From positions 4,620,001 to 4,684,000 of the forward strand of contig NZ_LT629791.1 of assembly GCF_900105925.1 (NCBI RefSeq): 64,000 nt of DNA, in the 5' to 3' direction. The notes under the pieces were generated by a model. It was not told the origin of the DNA. It did not search any database and saw only the letters and a list, made by a program, of their open reading frames with translations. The position numbers were made by a program, and so were the translations under genes. This stretch comes from Jiangella alkaliphila (GTDB lineage Bacteria > Actinomycetota > Actinomycetes > Jiangellales > Jiangellaceae). This document shows, piece by piece, positions 26,277-35,242 of the stretch (positions are counted from its first letter, which is position 1; each line of letters opens with the position of its first letter).

Positions 26277-27755
26277 ATGTCCAGCAGCATCGAACGCACC
26301 CCTGCGGCGGCCGGTACGGACCGCCGGACCTTCCTGCAACGCGTCGCGGTCACCGGCGTGGCCCTCGGGCCCGGCGGCGCCTTCCTCGCGTCCTGCGCGA
26401 CGGGCGGCGGTGACGACGACTCCGACGACGAGGCGTCCGAGGCGCCGTCCGGCGACGTCTCCGACGACAACCCGCTCGGCATCCCCACGGACCAGCCGGT
26501 CGAGGTCTACATCTTCGACGGCGGCTTCGGCGACGAGTACGCCACCGAGCTGCACCAGCCGATCTTCCACGAGAAGTGGCCGGACATCGAGATCGACCAC
26601 CACGCCGCCGTCGACATCGGCGCGGAGCTGCAGGCCCGGTTCGTCGCGGGCGACCCGCCGGACTTCATCAACAACTCCGGCGACGGGCAGATGGACCCCG
26701 CCCAGCTGGTCAGCGACGGCCTGCTCGCCGACCTGTCGCCGCTGTTCGACGCGCCCAGCTGGGACGACCCGAGCGTGACGGTGCGCGACAGCCTGCAGCC
26801 CGGCACCATCGAGTCCGGCACCTTCAACGGGACGCCGTACATCCTCAACTACGCCTTCACCGTCTTCGGCCTCTGGTTCAACCAGACCCTGATGGACGAG
26901 AACGGCTGGCCGGTGCCCACGACGTGGCAGGAGATGATGGACGTCTGTGCCGACATCGCCGCCACCGGCATCGCGCCGTGGGTCTACCAGGGCGTGACGG
27001 CGCCGCGGTACATGAACTGGCCGCTGCTCTCGATGGCCACCAAGCTGGCGGGCCCGGAGATCCTGGTGGCCATCGACAACCTCGAGCCCGGCGCCTGGGG
27101 GCACGAGGCGATCATGGAGTCGGCCGCCGCGATCCGTCAGCTGGCCGAGAACAGCTACTTCCTGCCCGGCGTCGAGGGCATGGAGTTCCGCGACGCGCAG
27201 GGCCTGTGGGCGCGCGGCCAGGCGGTGTTCTGCCCGTCCGGCTCGTGGCTGGAGAACGAGGAGACCGACGCGATCGCCGAGAACCCGACGTTCCAGATGG
27301 CGATGATGCCCGACCCGCTGCTGTCGCCCGACTCCGTCATGCCGCTGGAGACCGTGCGGGCCACGGCCGGCGAGCCGTACGTCGTCCCAGCCGACGCGAA
27401 CAACCCGCTCGGCGGCATGGAGTACATGCGCGCCATGCTGTCGATGGAGGGCGCCCGCGGCTTCACCGAGCGGGTCACCAGCCTGACGTCCGTCGCCGGG
27501 TCGTCCGACGGCGTGCAGATCCAGGCGCCCGGGCTGGCGTCGGCGCAGGCCGCCCTGCAGGCCGCCGGCGACAACGTCATCAACTGGTTCTACCCGAGCT
27601 GGTACTCCACCATGGAGAACCCCGGCATCGACCAGGCGACCGGCGCCCTGCTGCGCGCGGAGCTCACGGTCGACGAGTGGGTGGCGCAGTGCGAGGCGGC
27701 GGCGACGGAGATCCGCGACGACGACTCCATCGTCAAGCAGACCCGCGAGGGCTAG
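26277..27755 (+). CDS. sugar ABC transporter substrate-binding lipoprotein (NgcE-like)
   Basis: Exported lipoprotein of 492 aa. The signal peptide has a twin-arginine motif (DRRTFLQRVA, about residues 16-25) and a lipobox FLASC, so it is probably exported folded by Tat and then lipidated. A disordered acidic spacer (about residues 42-65) precedes a family 1 extracellular solute-binding fold (NQTLMDENGWPVPTTWQEM, FCPSGSWLENE, WFYPSWYSTMENPG). These features and the neighbouring genes resemble NgcE of Streptomyces, which binds N-acetylglucosamine and chitobiose. The ribosome binding site is AAGGAGAGG. Confidence 0.87.
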   Translation: MSSSIERTPAAAGTDRRTFLQRVAVTGVALGPGGAFLASCATGGGDDDSDDEASEAPSGDVSDDNPLGIPTDQPVEVYIFDGGFGDEYATELHQPIFHEKWPDIEIDHHAAVDIGAELQARFVAGDPPDFINNSGDGQMDPAQLVSDGLLADLSPLFDAPSWDDPSVTVRDSLQPGTIESGTFNGTPYILNYAFTVFGLWFNQTLMDENGWPVPTTWQEMMDVCADIAATGIAPWVYQGVTAPRYMNWPLLSMATKLAGPEILVAIDNLEPGAWGHEAIMESAAAIRQLAENSYFLPGVEGMEFRDAQGLWARGQAVFCPSGSWLENEETDAIAENPTFQMAMMPDPLLSPDSVMPLETVRATAGEPYVVPADANNPLGGMEYMRAMLSMEGARGFTERVTSLTSVAGSSDGVQIQAPGLASAQAALQAAGDNVINWFYPSWYSTMENPGIDQATGALLRAELTVDEWVAQCEAAATEIRDDDSIVKQTREG

Positions 27756-27766
27756 GGAGAGCCCAC

Positions 27767-28696
27767 GTGAACATGCGGCACGGCAAGTATCCCTTCATCC
27801 TGGCCTTCCTGCTGCCGCCGGTCGGGATCTACGCGATCTACATGCTGTCGCCGTATGTGCAGGCCATCTACATCTCGATGACCGACTGGAGCGGCCTCAC
27901 GGCCGCCCAGACGTTCATCGGGTTCGACAACTACGTGGAGATGTGGAACGACGACCAGCTCCGGACCGCGTTGCGCAACAACCTGATCCTGGTGCTGGTC
28001 GTGCCCATCCTCACGCTGCTGCTCGGGCTGTTCTTCGCGTCGATGCTCAACGTCGGCGGCCGCGGTCGCGGGGGAGCGGTGACCGGCGTCCGCGGCTCGT
28101 CGGTGTACAAGATCGTGTACTTCTTCCCGCTCGTGGTGTCGGCGCCTATCATCGGCATCGTCTTCAGCTACGTGTTCGCGCCGGAGAACGCCGGCGGCAT
28201 CCTCAACCGGCTGTTCGGCGCGGTCGGGCTGGACTCGTTCCAGCGGCTGTGGCTGGCCGAGCCGAACTACCTCATCTGGATCGTCGTCGTGGTCATGACG
28301 TGGTCGTTCGTCGGCTTCTACGTCGTGCTGTTCTCCGCGGCGATGCAGTCCATCCCGCGCGACATCTACGAGGCGGCGCTGCTCGACGGGTCCAGCCGGT
28401 TGACGACGTTCCGCAAGGTCACCGTCCCGCTGGTGTGGGACACCGTGCAGGTCGGCTGGGTCTACATGGCGATCCAGGCGATGGATGCGTTCGTGACGGT
28501 GCACATCATGCTGGGCATCAACGGCGGAGTGCAGGGCGCCGGCGACGTGCTCGGCACCGCGATGTACCGCGAGGCGTTCGCCGAGTCCGACTTCGGCTAT
28601 GCCGCGGCGATCGGCGTACTGATGCTCGTGCTGACGTTGACGGTCGCGATCGCGTTCATGCGCGGCCTCCGGCGCGAAAGGGTGGAGCTGGCATGA
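27767..28696 (+). CDS. carbohydrate ABC transporter permease (NgcF-like)
   Basis: Inner-membrane permease of 309 aa with six predicted helices (first: FILAFLLPPVGIYAIYML). The ATPase-coupling EAA loop is EAALLDGSSRLTTFRKVTVP. GTG at 27767 starts just after the binding-protein gene; a ribosome binding site (GGGAGAG) overlaps that gene's stop. The second permease overlaps by 4 nt. No ATP-binding subunit is encoded nearby; in Streptomyces such transporters share the ATPase MsiK. Confidence 0.92.
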   Translation: MNMRHGKYPFILAFLLPPVGIYAIYMLSPYVQAIYISMTDWSGLTAAQTFIGFDNYVEMWNDDQLRTALRNNLILVLVVPILTLLLGLFFASMLNVGGRGRGGAVTGVRGSSVYKIVYFFPLVVSAPIIGIVFSYVFAPENAGGILNRLFGAVGLDSFQRLWLAEPNYLIWIVVVVMTWSFVGFYVVLFSAAMQSIPRDIYEAALLDGSSRLTTFRKVTVPLVWDTVQVGWVYMAIQAMDAFVTVHIMLGINGGVQGAGDVLGTAMYREAFAESDFGYAAAIGVLMLVLTLTVAIAFMRGLRRERVELA

Positions 28697-29634
28697 CGAC
28701 GACACAGGCCCCGCCCAAGCTGCCGCCCCGGCCGCCCAGGTCGCGCCGCGGCCGGCGCGACCGGGTGCCCGGCGTCGGCGCGGGCGCGACGGCGATCGGC
28801 CTGCTCAACGGCGGGTTCCTGCTGCTGTGGGGCCTCATCACGACGCTGCCGCTGCTGTGGGCGATCCTGTCCTCGTTCAAGACCAACGGCGAGTTCCGGG
28901 TCGACCCGCTCGGCCTGCCGTCGGGCGTCCAGTGGGACAACTTCTCCCGCGCGTGGTCGGCGGCCAACATCGGCCAGTACTTCCTCAACAGCGTCATCGT
29001 CGTGTCCATCTCCCTGACGCTGACCATGCTGTTCGGCGCGATGGGCGCCTACGTCCTGGCCCGGTACGAGTTCCCCGGCAACCGGTTCATCTACTACCTG
29101 TTCGTGGGCGGGTTGATCCTGCCGGTGTTCCTGGCGCTGGTGCCGATGTTCTTCGTGGTGCGCAATCTCGGGTCGCTGCCGGTGATCGGGCAGTTCCTGG
29201 GGCTGAACAGCTACCTGAGCCTGGCGCTGGTGTACGTCGCGTTCTCGATGCCGTTCACCGTGTTCTTCCTGACGGCGTTCTTCCGCACGCTGCCGATGTC
29301 CGTCGCCGAGGCCGGCATCATGGACGGCTGCTCGCACTTCTCGCTGTTCTTCAAGGTGATGCTGCCGATGGCCCGACCCGGCATGATCAGCCTGGCGCTG
29401 TTCAACTTCCTGGGCCACTGGAACCAGTACGTCCTGCCGCTGGTGATCATGCAGGACGACGACAAGCGGGTGCTCGCTCAGGGCTTGGGCACGCTGGCGT
29501 CGAATACGGGGTTCCGGGCCGACTGGACGGCGTTGTTCGCGGGGTTGGTGATCGCGCTGCTGCCGGTGTTGATCGTGTACATCATCTTCCAGAAGCAGGT
29601 GCAGGCGGGGTTGACCGCGGGCGTGCTCAAGTAG
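28693..29634 (+). CDS. carbohydrate ABC transporter permease (NgcG-like)
   Basis: Permease of 313 aa with six predicted helices, after a basic, proline-rich N-terminal tail of about 30 residues (PPKLPPRPPRSRRGRRDR). The EAA loop reads EAGIMDGCSHFSLFFKVMLP. The family C-terminus VYIIFQKQVQAGLTAGVLK is intact. ATG overlaps the stop of the first permease. It is the last gene of the operon; a hairpin follows 11 nt after its stop. Confidence 0.93.
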   Translation: MTTTQAPPKLPPRPPRSRRGRRDRVPGVGAGATAIGLLNGGFLLLWGLITTLPLLWAILSSFKTNGEFRVDPLGLPSGVQWDNFSRAWSAANIGQYFLNSVIVVSISLTLTMLFGAMGAYVLARYEFPGNRFIYYLFVGGLILPVFLALVPMFFVVRNLGSLPVIGQFLGLNSYLSLALVYVAFSMPFTVFFLTAFFRTLPMSVAEAGIMDGCSHFSLFFKVMLPMARPGMISLALFNFLGHWNQYVLPLVIMQDDDKRVLAQGLGTLASNTGFRADWTALFAGLVIALLPVLIVYIIFQKQVQAGLTAGVLK

Positions 29635-29644
29635 GCCCGTTCCT

Positions 29645-29693
29645 TGATCATGTTCCCTGGCGGTCGCTGAGACGCCGCCAGGGGACATGATCA
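29645..29693. terminator. terminator hairpin after the sugar transporter operon
   Basis: An 18-bp inverted repeat with one mismatch (TGATCATGTTCCCTGGCG with CGCCAGGGGACATGATCA) lies between the permease gene and the convergent HxlR remnant. Confidence 0.8.
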
Positions 29694-29700
29694 TGCCGGG

Positions 29701-29882
29701 TCAGGCGGGGACGGCGGCGTCGTCGTAGACCTGGCGGCAGCGGCTGATCGCGAACCGGTGCTTCTCCGCCCACGATGTGAGCTGCATGAGCGTGTCGAGC
29801 AGCTCGCGGGCCATGTCGGTGAGCTCGTACTCGACCTTCGGCGGCACCGTCGGGTAGACCGTGCGCACCAGCAGGCCGTCGC
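29701..29882 (-). pseudogene. HxlR-family regulator remnant (C-terminal half only)
   Basis: The last ~60 residues of an HxlR-type regulator are intact: DGLLVRTVYPTVPPKVEYELT, then MARELLDTLMQLTSWAEKH and a normal stop. The DNA-recognition half, normally about 60 residues, is missing. Upstream of DGLL the frame turns abruptly into sequence that, on the other strand, is the N-terminal part of an MFS protein. The simplest reading is one deletion that removed both 5' ends and the shared promoter of a divergent HxlR/MFS pair. It is probably not expressed as a working regulator. Confidence 0.75.
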
Positions 29883-29885
29883 CAT

Positions 29886-30843
29886 CGCCGCGCCGAGGAC
29901 GGGGCCGGGCGCCGCCGCGCTCGGGCTGCTCGCGCTGGCGCACTTCATCGTCTCCGTCGACTTCAACATCGTGTACATCGCGCTGCCCGAGATCGGCCGC
30001 GAGGTCGGGTTCACCGCGCAGTCGCTGCAGTGGGTCGTGAGCGCCTATGCGCTCGGCTTCGGCGGGTTCCTGCTGCTGGGCGGGCGGCTGGTCGACCGGC
30101 TCGGCGCGCGGCGGATCTTCGTCGCCGGCGCGGCGTGGTTCGGCGCGGCGTCCGTGGTGGGGCTGGCGGCGACGGCGCCCGGCCTGCTGGTCGCGGCGCG
30201 GGCGCTGCAGGGCGTCGGCGCGGCACTACTGTTCCCGGCGACGCTGGCGCTGGTCAACACCCGGTTCACCGCCGGAGCGGAGCGGACCCGCGCGCTGTCG
30301 ATCTGGGGCGTCGCCGGTGCGTCCGGGGCGCTCGCCGGCTACGGCGCGCTCGCCGCCGGCCTGGGCTTTCTGCCACAGAGTGCCCTGGCGATGGCCGGCT
30401 CGTGGCTGCTGCTCCCGGTGCTGCTGCGCCGGTGGGGGATCCGCGCGACGCTGGCAGGCGGCACGGCCGGCGTCGCCGTGGCGATCGTCGCCGTAGTGGC
30501 GGCGATGTCCGGCGACGGCTCGTACTGGGCGCTGCTGCCGGGGCTGGCGCTGTTCGGCCTGTTCGCGGGGACGGCGTACCCGGCGGTGTTCGCGGCGGTC
30601 GGGTCCGAGGTCGACGCGGGGGAGCAGGGCGTGGCGTCGGCGGTCGGCTCGACGGCGCAGCAGGTGGGCGGTGCGATGGGGCTGGCCGTCCTCGTCGCGG
30701 TGGCGAACGCGGGCCAGGGGAGCGGTGCCACCGCTGACGCCGTCACCGACGGGTTGCAGCGGGCCGGGCTGGCCGCCGCGGCGGTGACGCTGCTGGCCGC
30801 GCTGCTCGCGCTGGGCATCAGGGCGCGTTCGCCGTCGGCATAG
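29886..30843 (+). pseudogene. MFS drug transporter remnant (5' end and internal helices lost)
   Basis: The frame encodes about 319 residues of a DHA2-type transporter (LALAHFIVSVDFNIVYIALP, GRLVDRLGARRIFVAG, RALQGVGAALLFPATLALVN). There is no start codon or ribosome binding site in frame near the first helix; the frame runs back into the antisense of the HxlR remnant. A second in-frame loss is likely near 30337: ASGALAG joins directly to YGALAAGLGFLPQ, skipping about 100-150 residues (roughly helices 6-9). The remainder to the stop is undamaged, so the decay looks recent. Confidence 0.75.
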
Positions 30844-30853
30844 TCGCGCCACC

Positions 30854-30884
30854 TTGACCTCAAGCAATGTTGAGGTCCGAGACT
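30854..30884 (+). promoter_or_regulatory. MerR/SoxR-type promoter of the MFS-ABC operon
   Basis: The -35 TTGACC (30854-30859) and a -10 GAGACT (30879-30884) are 19 bp apart, the over-long spacer typical of MerR-controlled promoters. Between them is the dyad CCTCAAG-CAAT-GTTGAGG, very close to the SoxR box CCTCAAGTTAACTTGAGG. The start codon lies 7 nt after the -10, so the transcript is probably leaderless. No MerR-family gene is in this window. Confidence 0.75.
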
Positions 30885-30890
30885 CGTCCC

Positions 30891-32498
30891 ATGACGACCG
30901 AATCACGCACCGAGACCGACCACGGGCCGCCCCTCGCGGGCGCCAAGGAGTGGACCGCCCTCGCCGTGCTCAGCCTACCGGCGATGCTCGTGATCATGGA
31001 CCTGACGGTCCTGCACCTGGCCGTGCCGGAGCTGAGCGCCGAGCTGACCCCGTCCGCGTCACAACTGCTCTGGATCACCGACATCTACGGATTCCTCATC
31101 GCCGGCTTCCTCATCACGATGGGCTCGCTCGGCGACCGGATCGGACGGCGCAAGCTGCTGCTGATCGGCGCGGCGGCGTTCGGCCTGTCGTCCGTCCTGT
31201 CCGCCTACGCGACCAGCGCGGAGATGCTGATCGCCGCCCGGGCGCTGATGGGGATCGCCGGCGCGACGCTGATGCCGTCGACGCTGTCGCTGATCCGCAA
31301 CATGTTCCACGACGACAAGCAACGCACCAAGGCGATCGCGCTCTGGATGATGAGCTTCATGGTCGGCGGCTCCATCGGGCCGCTGGTCGGCGGGGCGCTG
31401 CTGGAGGCGTTCTGGTGGGGCTCGGTGTTCCTCGTCGGCGTGCCGGTCATGGTGCTGCTGCTGATCGCCGGGCCGGTCCTGCTGCCGGAGTACCGCGACC
31501 CGGGCGCCGGCCGGCTGGACCTGCTCAGCGCCTTCCTGCTGCTTGCCTCCGTCCTGCCGGTGATCTACGGCATCAAGAAGCTCGCCGAGGACGGCTTCGG
31601 CTGGCTGCTCGCCGGCGCGATCGCCGTCGGGCTGGCGTTCGCCGTCCTGTTCGTCCGGCGGCAGCGGGCGCTGGACGACCCGCTGATCGACATCGAGCTG
31701 TTCCGGAACCGGGCGTTCGGCGCGACGCTCGGCGTCCTGACGGCCGCGACGTTCGCGATGATGGGGCTGAACCTGTTCGTCATGCAGTACCTGCAGCTCG
31801 TGCACGGGTTGTCGCCGTTCCGGGCCGGGCTTTGGGTGCTGCCGATGACCGGCGCGATGATGGTCGGCATGATGTTCGCGCCGCTACTGGCGGGCCGGTT
31901 CCGGCCGGGGCACGTCATCGCCGGCGGGTTGCTGGTGTCGGCCGCCGGCATCGGCATGATGACGCTGGTCGGCGGCTCGTCCGGGTTCGGCGTGCTGATC
32001 GCGGGCACCTGCGTCATGGCAGTCGGGTTCACCGCGCCGGCGGCGCTGGGCACCGACCTCGTCATCAGCGCGGCGCCGCCGGAGAAGGCGGGCGCGGCGT
32101 CGGCGGCGTCGGAGACGAGCAGCGAGTTCGGCGGCGCCCTCGGCCTGGCCATCCTCGGCAGTGTCGGTACCGCCGTCTACCGTTCGGGTATGAGCGACTC
32201 CCTGCCCTCCGAGCTACCCGGCGGCGCGGCCGACGTGGCCGGCGACACCCTGGCCGGCGCGACGGCCGTCGCGGCCACGCTGCCCGACGGGGTCGGCGGC
32301 CCGCTGCTCGACGCCGCACAGGCCGCGTTCACCGACGGACTGCAGGCCGTGGCCGTGGTGGCCGCCGTCATCGCGCTGGCCGGGGCCGCCCTGGCCGCGG
32401 TGCTGCTGCGTCATGTCGGCGCTGCCGGTACGGGCACGTCGCCCGGCGCCGAGCCGGCCGCCGTCGTCGTCCGACCCGAGGAGGCACCGGCCCGATGA
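30891..32498 (+). CDS. MFS transporter, DHA2 drug exporter family
   Basis: Proton-driven exporter of 535 aa with 14 predicted helices. Motif C-like and antiporter features are present: the N-terminal AMLVIMDLTVLHLAVPEL, the loop GSLGDRIGRRKLL, LMGIAGATLMPSTLSLIRNMF, and a second MFS half from about residue 260. ATG 30891 is chosen because the MerR-type promoter ends 7 nt before it; the upstream ATG 30867 lies inside the operator. The downstream ABC exporter starts within its stop codon, so the two exporters form one operon. Confidence 0.9.
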   Translation: MTTESRTETDHGPPLAGAKEWTALAVLSLPAMLVIMDLTVLHLAVPELSAELTPSASQLLWITDIYGFLIAGFLITMGSLGDRIGRRKLLLIGAAAFGLSSVLSAYATSAEMLIAARALMGIAGATLMPSTLSLIRNMFHDDKQRTKAIALWMMSFMVGGSIGPLVGGALLEAFWWGSVFLVGVPVMVLLLIAGPVLLPEYRDPGAGRLDLLSAFLLLASVLPVIYGIKKLAEDGFGWLLAGAIAVGLAFAVLFVRRQRALDDPLIDIELFRNRAFGATLGVLTAATFAMMGLNLFVMQYLQLVHGLSPFRAGLWVLPMTGAMMVGMMFAPLLAGRFRPGHVIAGGLLVSAAGIGMMTLVGGSSGFGVLIAGTCVMAVGFTAPAALGTDLVISAAPPEKAGAASAASETSSEFGGALGLAILGSVGTAVYRSGMSDSLPSELPGGAADVAGDTLAGATAVAATLPDGVGGPLLDAAQAAFTDGLQAVAVVAAVIALAGAALAAVLLRHVGAAGTGTSPGAEPAAVVVRPEEAPAR

Positions 32499-34378
32499 GC
32501 ATGGAAGTCACCGCGTGGAACGCCCTGTACAACGCCATGCACACGCAGGAGGACACCCGTCCGTTCTCGCGCGCGACGCTGCGCCGCATCTTCGGGTTCG
32601 CCCGGCCGCACCGGCGCTATCTGGTCGCGTTCGTGCTGCTCAGCGTCGTGACGGCGGTCCTCGCGGTGGCTACGCCGGTGCTGGCCGGTCGGGTCGTCGA
32701 CGCCATCATGGAAGGCGGCCCGCAGGGCACGATCATCGGGCTGGCCGTGGTCATCGCCGTCATCGCGGTGGCCGAGGCCGGCGTCGGCCTGGTGCAGCGC
32801 TGGCTCTCGGCCAGCATCGGCGAAGGGCTCATCGTCGACCTGCGGCAGGCCGTCTTCGACCACGTGCAGAAGATGCCGATCGCGTTCTTCACCCGCACCC
32901 GCACCGGCGCGCTGGTCAGCCGGCTCAACAACGACGTCATCGGCGCCCAGCGGGCGTTCAGCGACCTGTTGTCCGGCGTGGTCAGCAACATCGTCATGCT
33001 GGTGCTCGCGCTCGTGGTCATGCTCGGCATCTCGTGGCAGATCACGCTGCTGGCGCTGGTCCTGCTGCCGGTGTTCGTGTTGCCGGCGCGGCGCATGGGC
33101 GGCAAGCTGGCCCGGCTCGAACGCGAGGCGGCCAACCACAACGCCGTCATGAGCACCCAGATGACGGAGCGGTTCTCCGCACCTGGCGCCACGCTGGTCA
33201 AGCTGTTCAGCCGGCCTGAGCGCGAGTCCGCCGAGTTCGGCGTCCGCGCCCGCCGGGTGCGCGACATCGGGCTGCGTACCGCCATGGTCCAGTGGCTGTT
33301 CGTCACGGCGCTCACGCTGGTCGGCGCGCTGGCGCTGGCGCTGGTCTACGGGCTCGGCGGGTTCTACGCGCTGCGCGACCAGCTCGACGCCGGCGACGTC
33401 GTGTCCATGGCGCTGCTGCTCACCCGGCTGTACGCGCCGCTGACGGCGCTGGCCAGCGCCCGGGTCGAGGTCATGAGCGCGCTGGTCAGCTTCGCCCGGG
33501 TGTTCGAGGTGCTCGACCTCAAGCCGCTCATCCAGGAGAAGCCGGACGCGCGGGCGGTGCCCGACGGCCCGGTGGCGGTCGAGTTCGACGACGTCCACTT
33601 CAGCTACCCGGCGGCCGACAAGGTGTCGCTGGCGTCGCTCGAGGAGGTCGCCATGCTCGACACCCGCGGCGGCGACGAGGTGCTGCACGGCGTCTCGTTC
33701 ACCGCAGCGCCGGGCGAGATGGTCGCGCTGGTCGGGTCGTCCGGCGCCGGCAAGTCGACCATCGCCCAGCTGCTGCCGCGCCTTTACGACGTCGACTCCG
33801 GCGCGGTCCGGCTCGGCGGCGTCGACGTCCGCGACCTGACCATGGCGTCCGTGCGGGCCACGCTGGGCATGGTCACGCAGGACGGCCATCTGTTCCACGA
33901 GTCGCTGCGCGACAACCTGCTGATCGCCCGGCCCGAAGCCACCGACGACGAGCTGTGGAACGTGCTGCGGCAGGCCCGGCTCGACGAGCTGGTGGCGGCG
34001 CTGCCCGACGGCCTCGGCACGGTCGTGGGGGAGCGCGGGTACCGGCTGTCCGGCGGCGAACGGCAGCGGCTGACCATCGCGCGGCTGCTGCTGGCCCGGC
34101 CGCGTGTCGTGATCCTCGACGAGGCCACGGCGCACCTCGACTCCACCTCGGAGGCGGCCGTGCAGGAGGCGCTCGGCGCGGCGCTCGAGGGCCGCACGGC
34201 GGTCGTCATCGCGCACCGGCTGTCGACCATCCGGGCGGCCGACCAGATCCTCGTCATCGAGGCCGGCCGCGTCATCGAGCGGGGCACGCATCCGGAGCTG
34301 CTGGCAGCCGGTGGTCGTTACGCGGAGCTGTACCGCACCCAGTTCGACCAGCCCGCCGCCGCGCCGGCAGGTGCTTGA
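32495..34378 (+). CDS. ABC exporter, fused membrane and ATP-binding domains
   Basis: Half-transporter of 627 aa that must act as a dimer. The N-terminal domain (about residues 45-340) has six helices. The nucleotide-binding domain has Walker A GSSGAGKST, a Q-loop in MVTQDGHLFHESLRDN, signature LSGGERQR, Walker B RVVILDEAT, and H-loop VVIAHRLSTI. The EEVAMLDTRGGDEVLHGVSF insertion before Walker A is a little longer than usual. ATG overlaps the MFS stop (ATGA). The operon context suggests export of toxic or redox-active compounds, an inference from the SoxR-like operator. Confidence 0.9.
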   Translation: MSMEVTAWNALYNAMHTQEDTRPFSRATLRRIFGFARPHRRYLVAFVLLSVVTAVLAVATPVLAGRVVDAIMEGGPQGTIIGLAVVIAVIAVAEAGVGLVQRWLSASIGEGLIVDLRQAVFDHVQKMPIAFFTRTRTGALVSRLNNDVIGAQRAFSDLLSGVVSNIVMLVLALVVMLGISWQITLLALVLLPVFVLPARRMGGKLARLEREAANHNAVMSTQMTERFSAPGATLVKLFSRPERESAEFGVRARRVRDIGLRTAMVQWLFVTALTLVGALALALVYGLGGFYALRDQLDAGDVVSMALLLTRLYAPLTALASARVEVMSALVSFARVFEVLDLKPLIQEKPDARAVPDGPVAVEFDDVHFSYPAADKVSLASLEEVAMLDTRGGDEVLHGVSFTAAPGEMVALVGSSGAGKSTIAQLLPRLYDVDSGAVRLGGVDVRDLTMASVRATLGMVTQDGHLFHESLRDNLLIARPEATDDELWNVLRQARLDELVAALPDGLGTVVGERGYRLSGGERQRLTIARLLLARPRVVILDEATAHLDSTSEAAVQEALGAALEGRTAVVIAHRLSTIRAADQILVIEAGRVIERGTHPELLAAGGRYAELYRTQFDQPAAAPAGA

Positions 34379-34385
34379 AAGAGAA

Positions 34386-34431
34386 ATCATCCAAGAAACG
34401 GGGGGTCGGGACGCCCCACTTCTTGGATGAT
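34386..34431. terminator. terminator hairpin after the MFS-ABC operon
   Basis: A 12-bp inverted repeat (ATCATCCAAGAA with TTCTTGGATGAT) with an inner GGGG/CCCC stem lies between the convergent ABC and SRPBCC genes. Confidence 0.8.
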
Positions 34432-34441
34432 CATGCCAAGG

Positions 34442-35242
34442 TCAGCCGCGGAGCTCGCGGGCGAGCGCGTCCACCCGCTCGCGCCAGCCGGCGGCGACGG
34501 CGTCGGCGTCCAGGTCGCCACCGGGCGCCGGCGCGGACTCGGTGACCACCAGCCGGGCGCCGTGGCCGGTGCCCTGGCCGAGCTCCCACCGGACCCGTCC
34601 GCCACCCGGCGCCGAGTACTCCAGCGCCTTGGCCTCGGCCCGCTCCAGCACGTCGTCGGCCGGTGCGGCGGCAAGGCGCTCGATGACCGGCCACGCCACC
34701 TCGGCCGGTGCGGTCAGCTGCCGCTCGAACCGGACCCGCCAGCCGTCGGGGCCGGTCGTGACGGTGCCGGCGTCGAGGCCGAACCGCGCGACGAACGCGT
34801 CGTGCTGGGCGGCCGAGGGCGACCCGGCGTAGATCGGCACACCGGAGAGCAGCTGGTCCAGGCCGGCGAAGCACTGCACCCAGCCGGAGGCGAAGCTGGC
34901 GGCGCCGTAGCGGTCGTCGAACTCGTGGGTGAACTCGAGCCGGCAGCCGTCGCCGTCGTCGTGCAGGACGAAGCGCAGCACCTCGCCGGACCAGGTGAAG
35001 GCGAGGACGCGGCCGGGTTCGGCGTCGACGACCCGCCCGTCGACCACCGGGCCGTCGCCCTCGCCCCAATCAAAGGTGACGTCGGCGCCGGCGACGGGCT
35101 CGAACTCGGCCCGGGCGGGGAACCACTGGACCAGCCGGTCCGGCTCGGTCAGCGCCTGCCAGACCTGGGCGCGCGGGTGCCGGAAGCGGCGCTCCATGCG
35201 CAGGACCGTGCGGTCGCCGTCGGTGTGCAGGCTCTCGGTCAT
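34442..35242 (-). CDS. SRPBCC (AHSA1-like) protein
   Basis: Protein of 266 aa. Residues 10-150 are an activator-of-Hsp90-ATPase-like SRPBCC domain (RMERRFRHPRAQVWQALTEP, RLVQWFPARAEFEP, LAFTWSGEVLRFVLHDDGDG). The remaining 115 residues look like a second, weaker domain of the same kind (WRVRFERQLTAPAEVAWPVI). No catalytic function can be assigned; such proteins bind hydrophobic ligands. It is the third gene of an ArsR-SRPBCC-SRPBCC operon, with a 4-nt overlap with the gene before it. Confidence 0.85.
   Translation of the reverse strand: MTESLHTDGDRTVLRMERRFRHPRAQVWQALTEPDRLVQWFPARAEFEPVAGADVTFDWGEGDGPVVDGRVVDAEPGRVLAFTWSGEVLRFVLHDDGDGCRLEFTHEFDDRYGAASFASGWVQCFAGLDQLLSGVPIYAGSPSAAQHDAFVARFGLDAGTVTTGPDGWRVRFERQLTAPAEVAWPVIERLAAAPADDVLERAEAKALEYSAPGGGRVRWELGQGTGHGARLVVTESAPAPGGDLDADAVAAGWRERVDALARELRG

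Noticed and set aside
29758-29885. ATG at 29758 as the start of the MFS gene
   Set aside because: The first ~40 codons are the exact antisense of the HxlR remnant, so this is not a natural MFS N-terminus.
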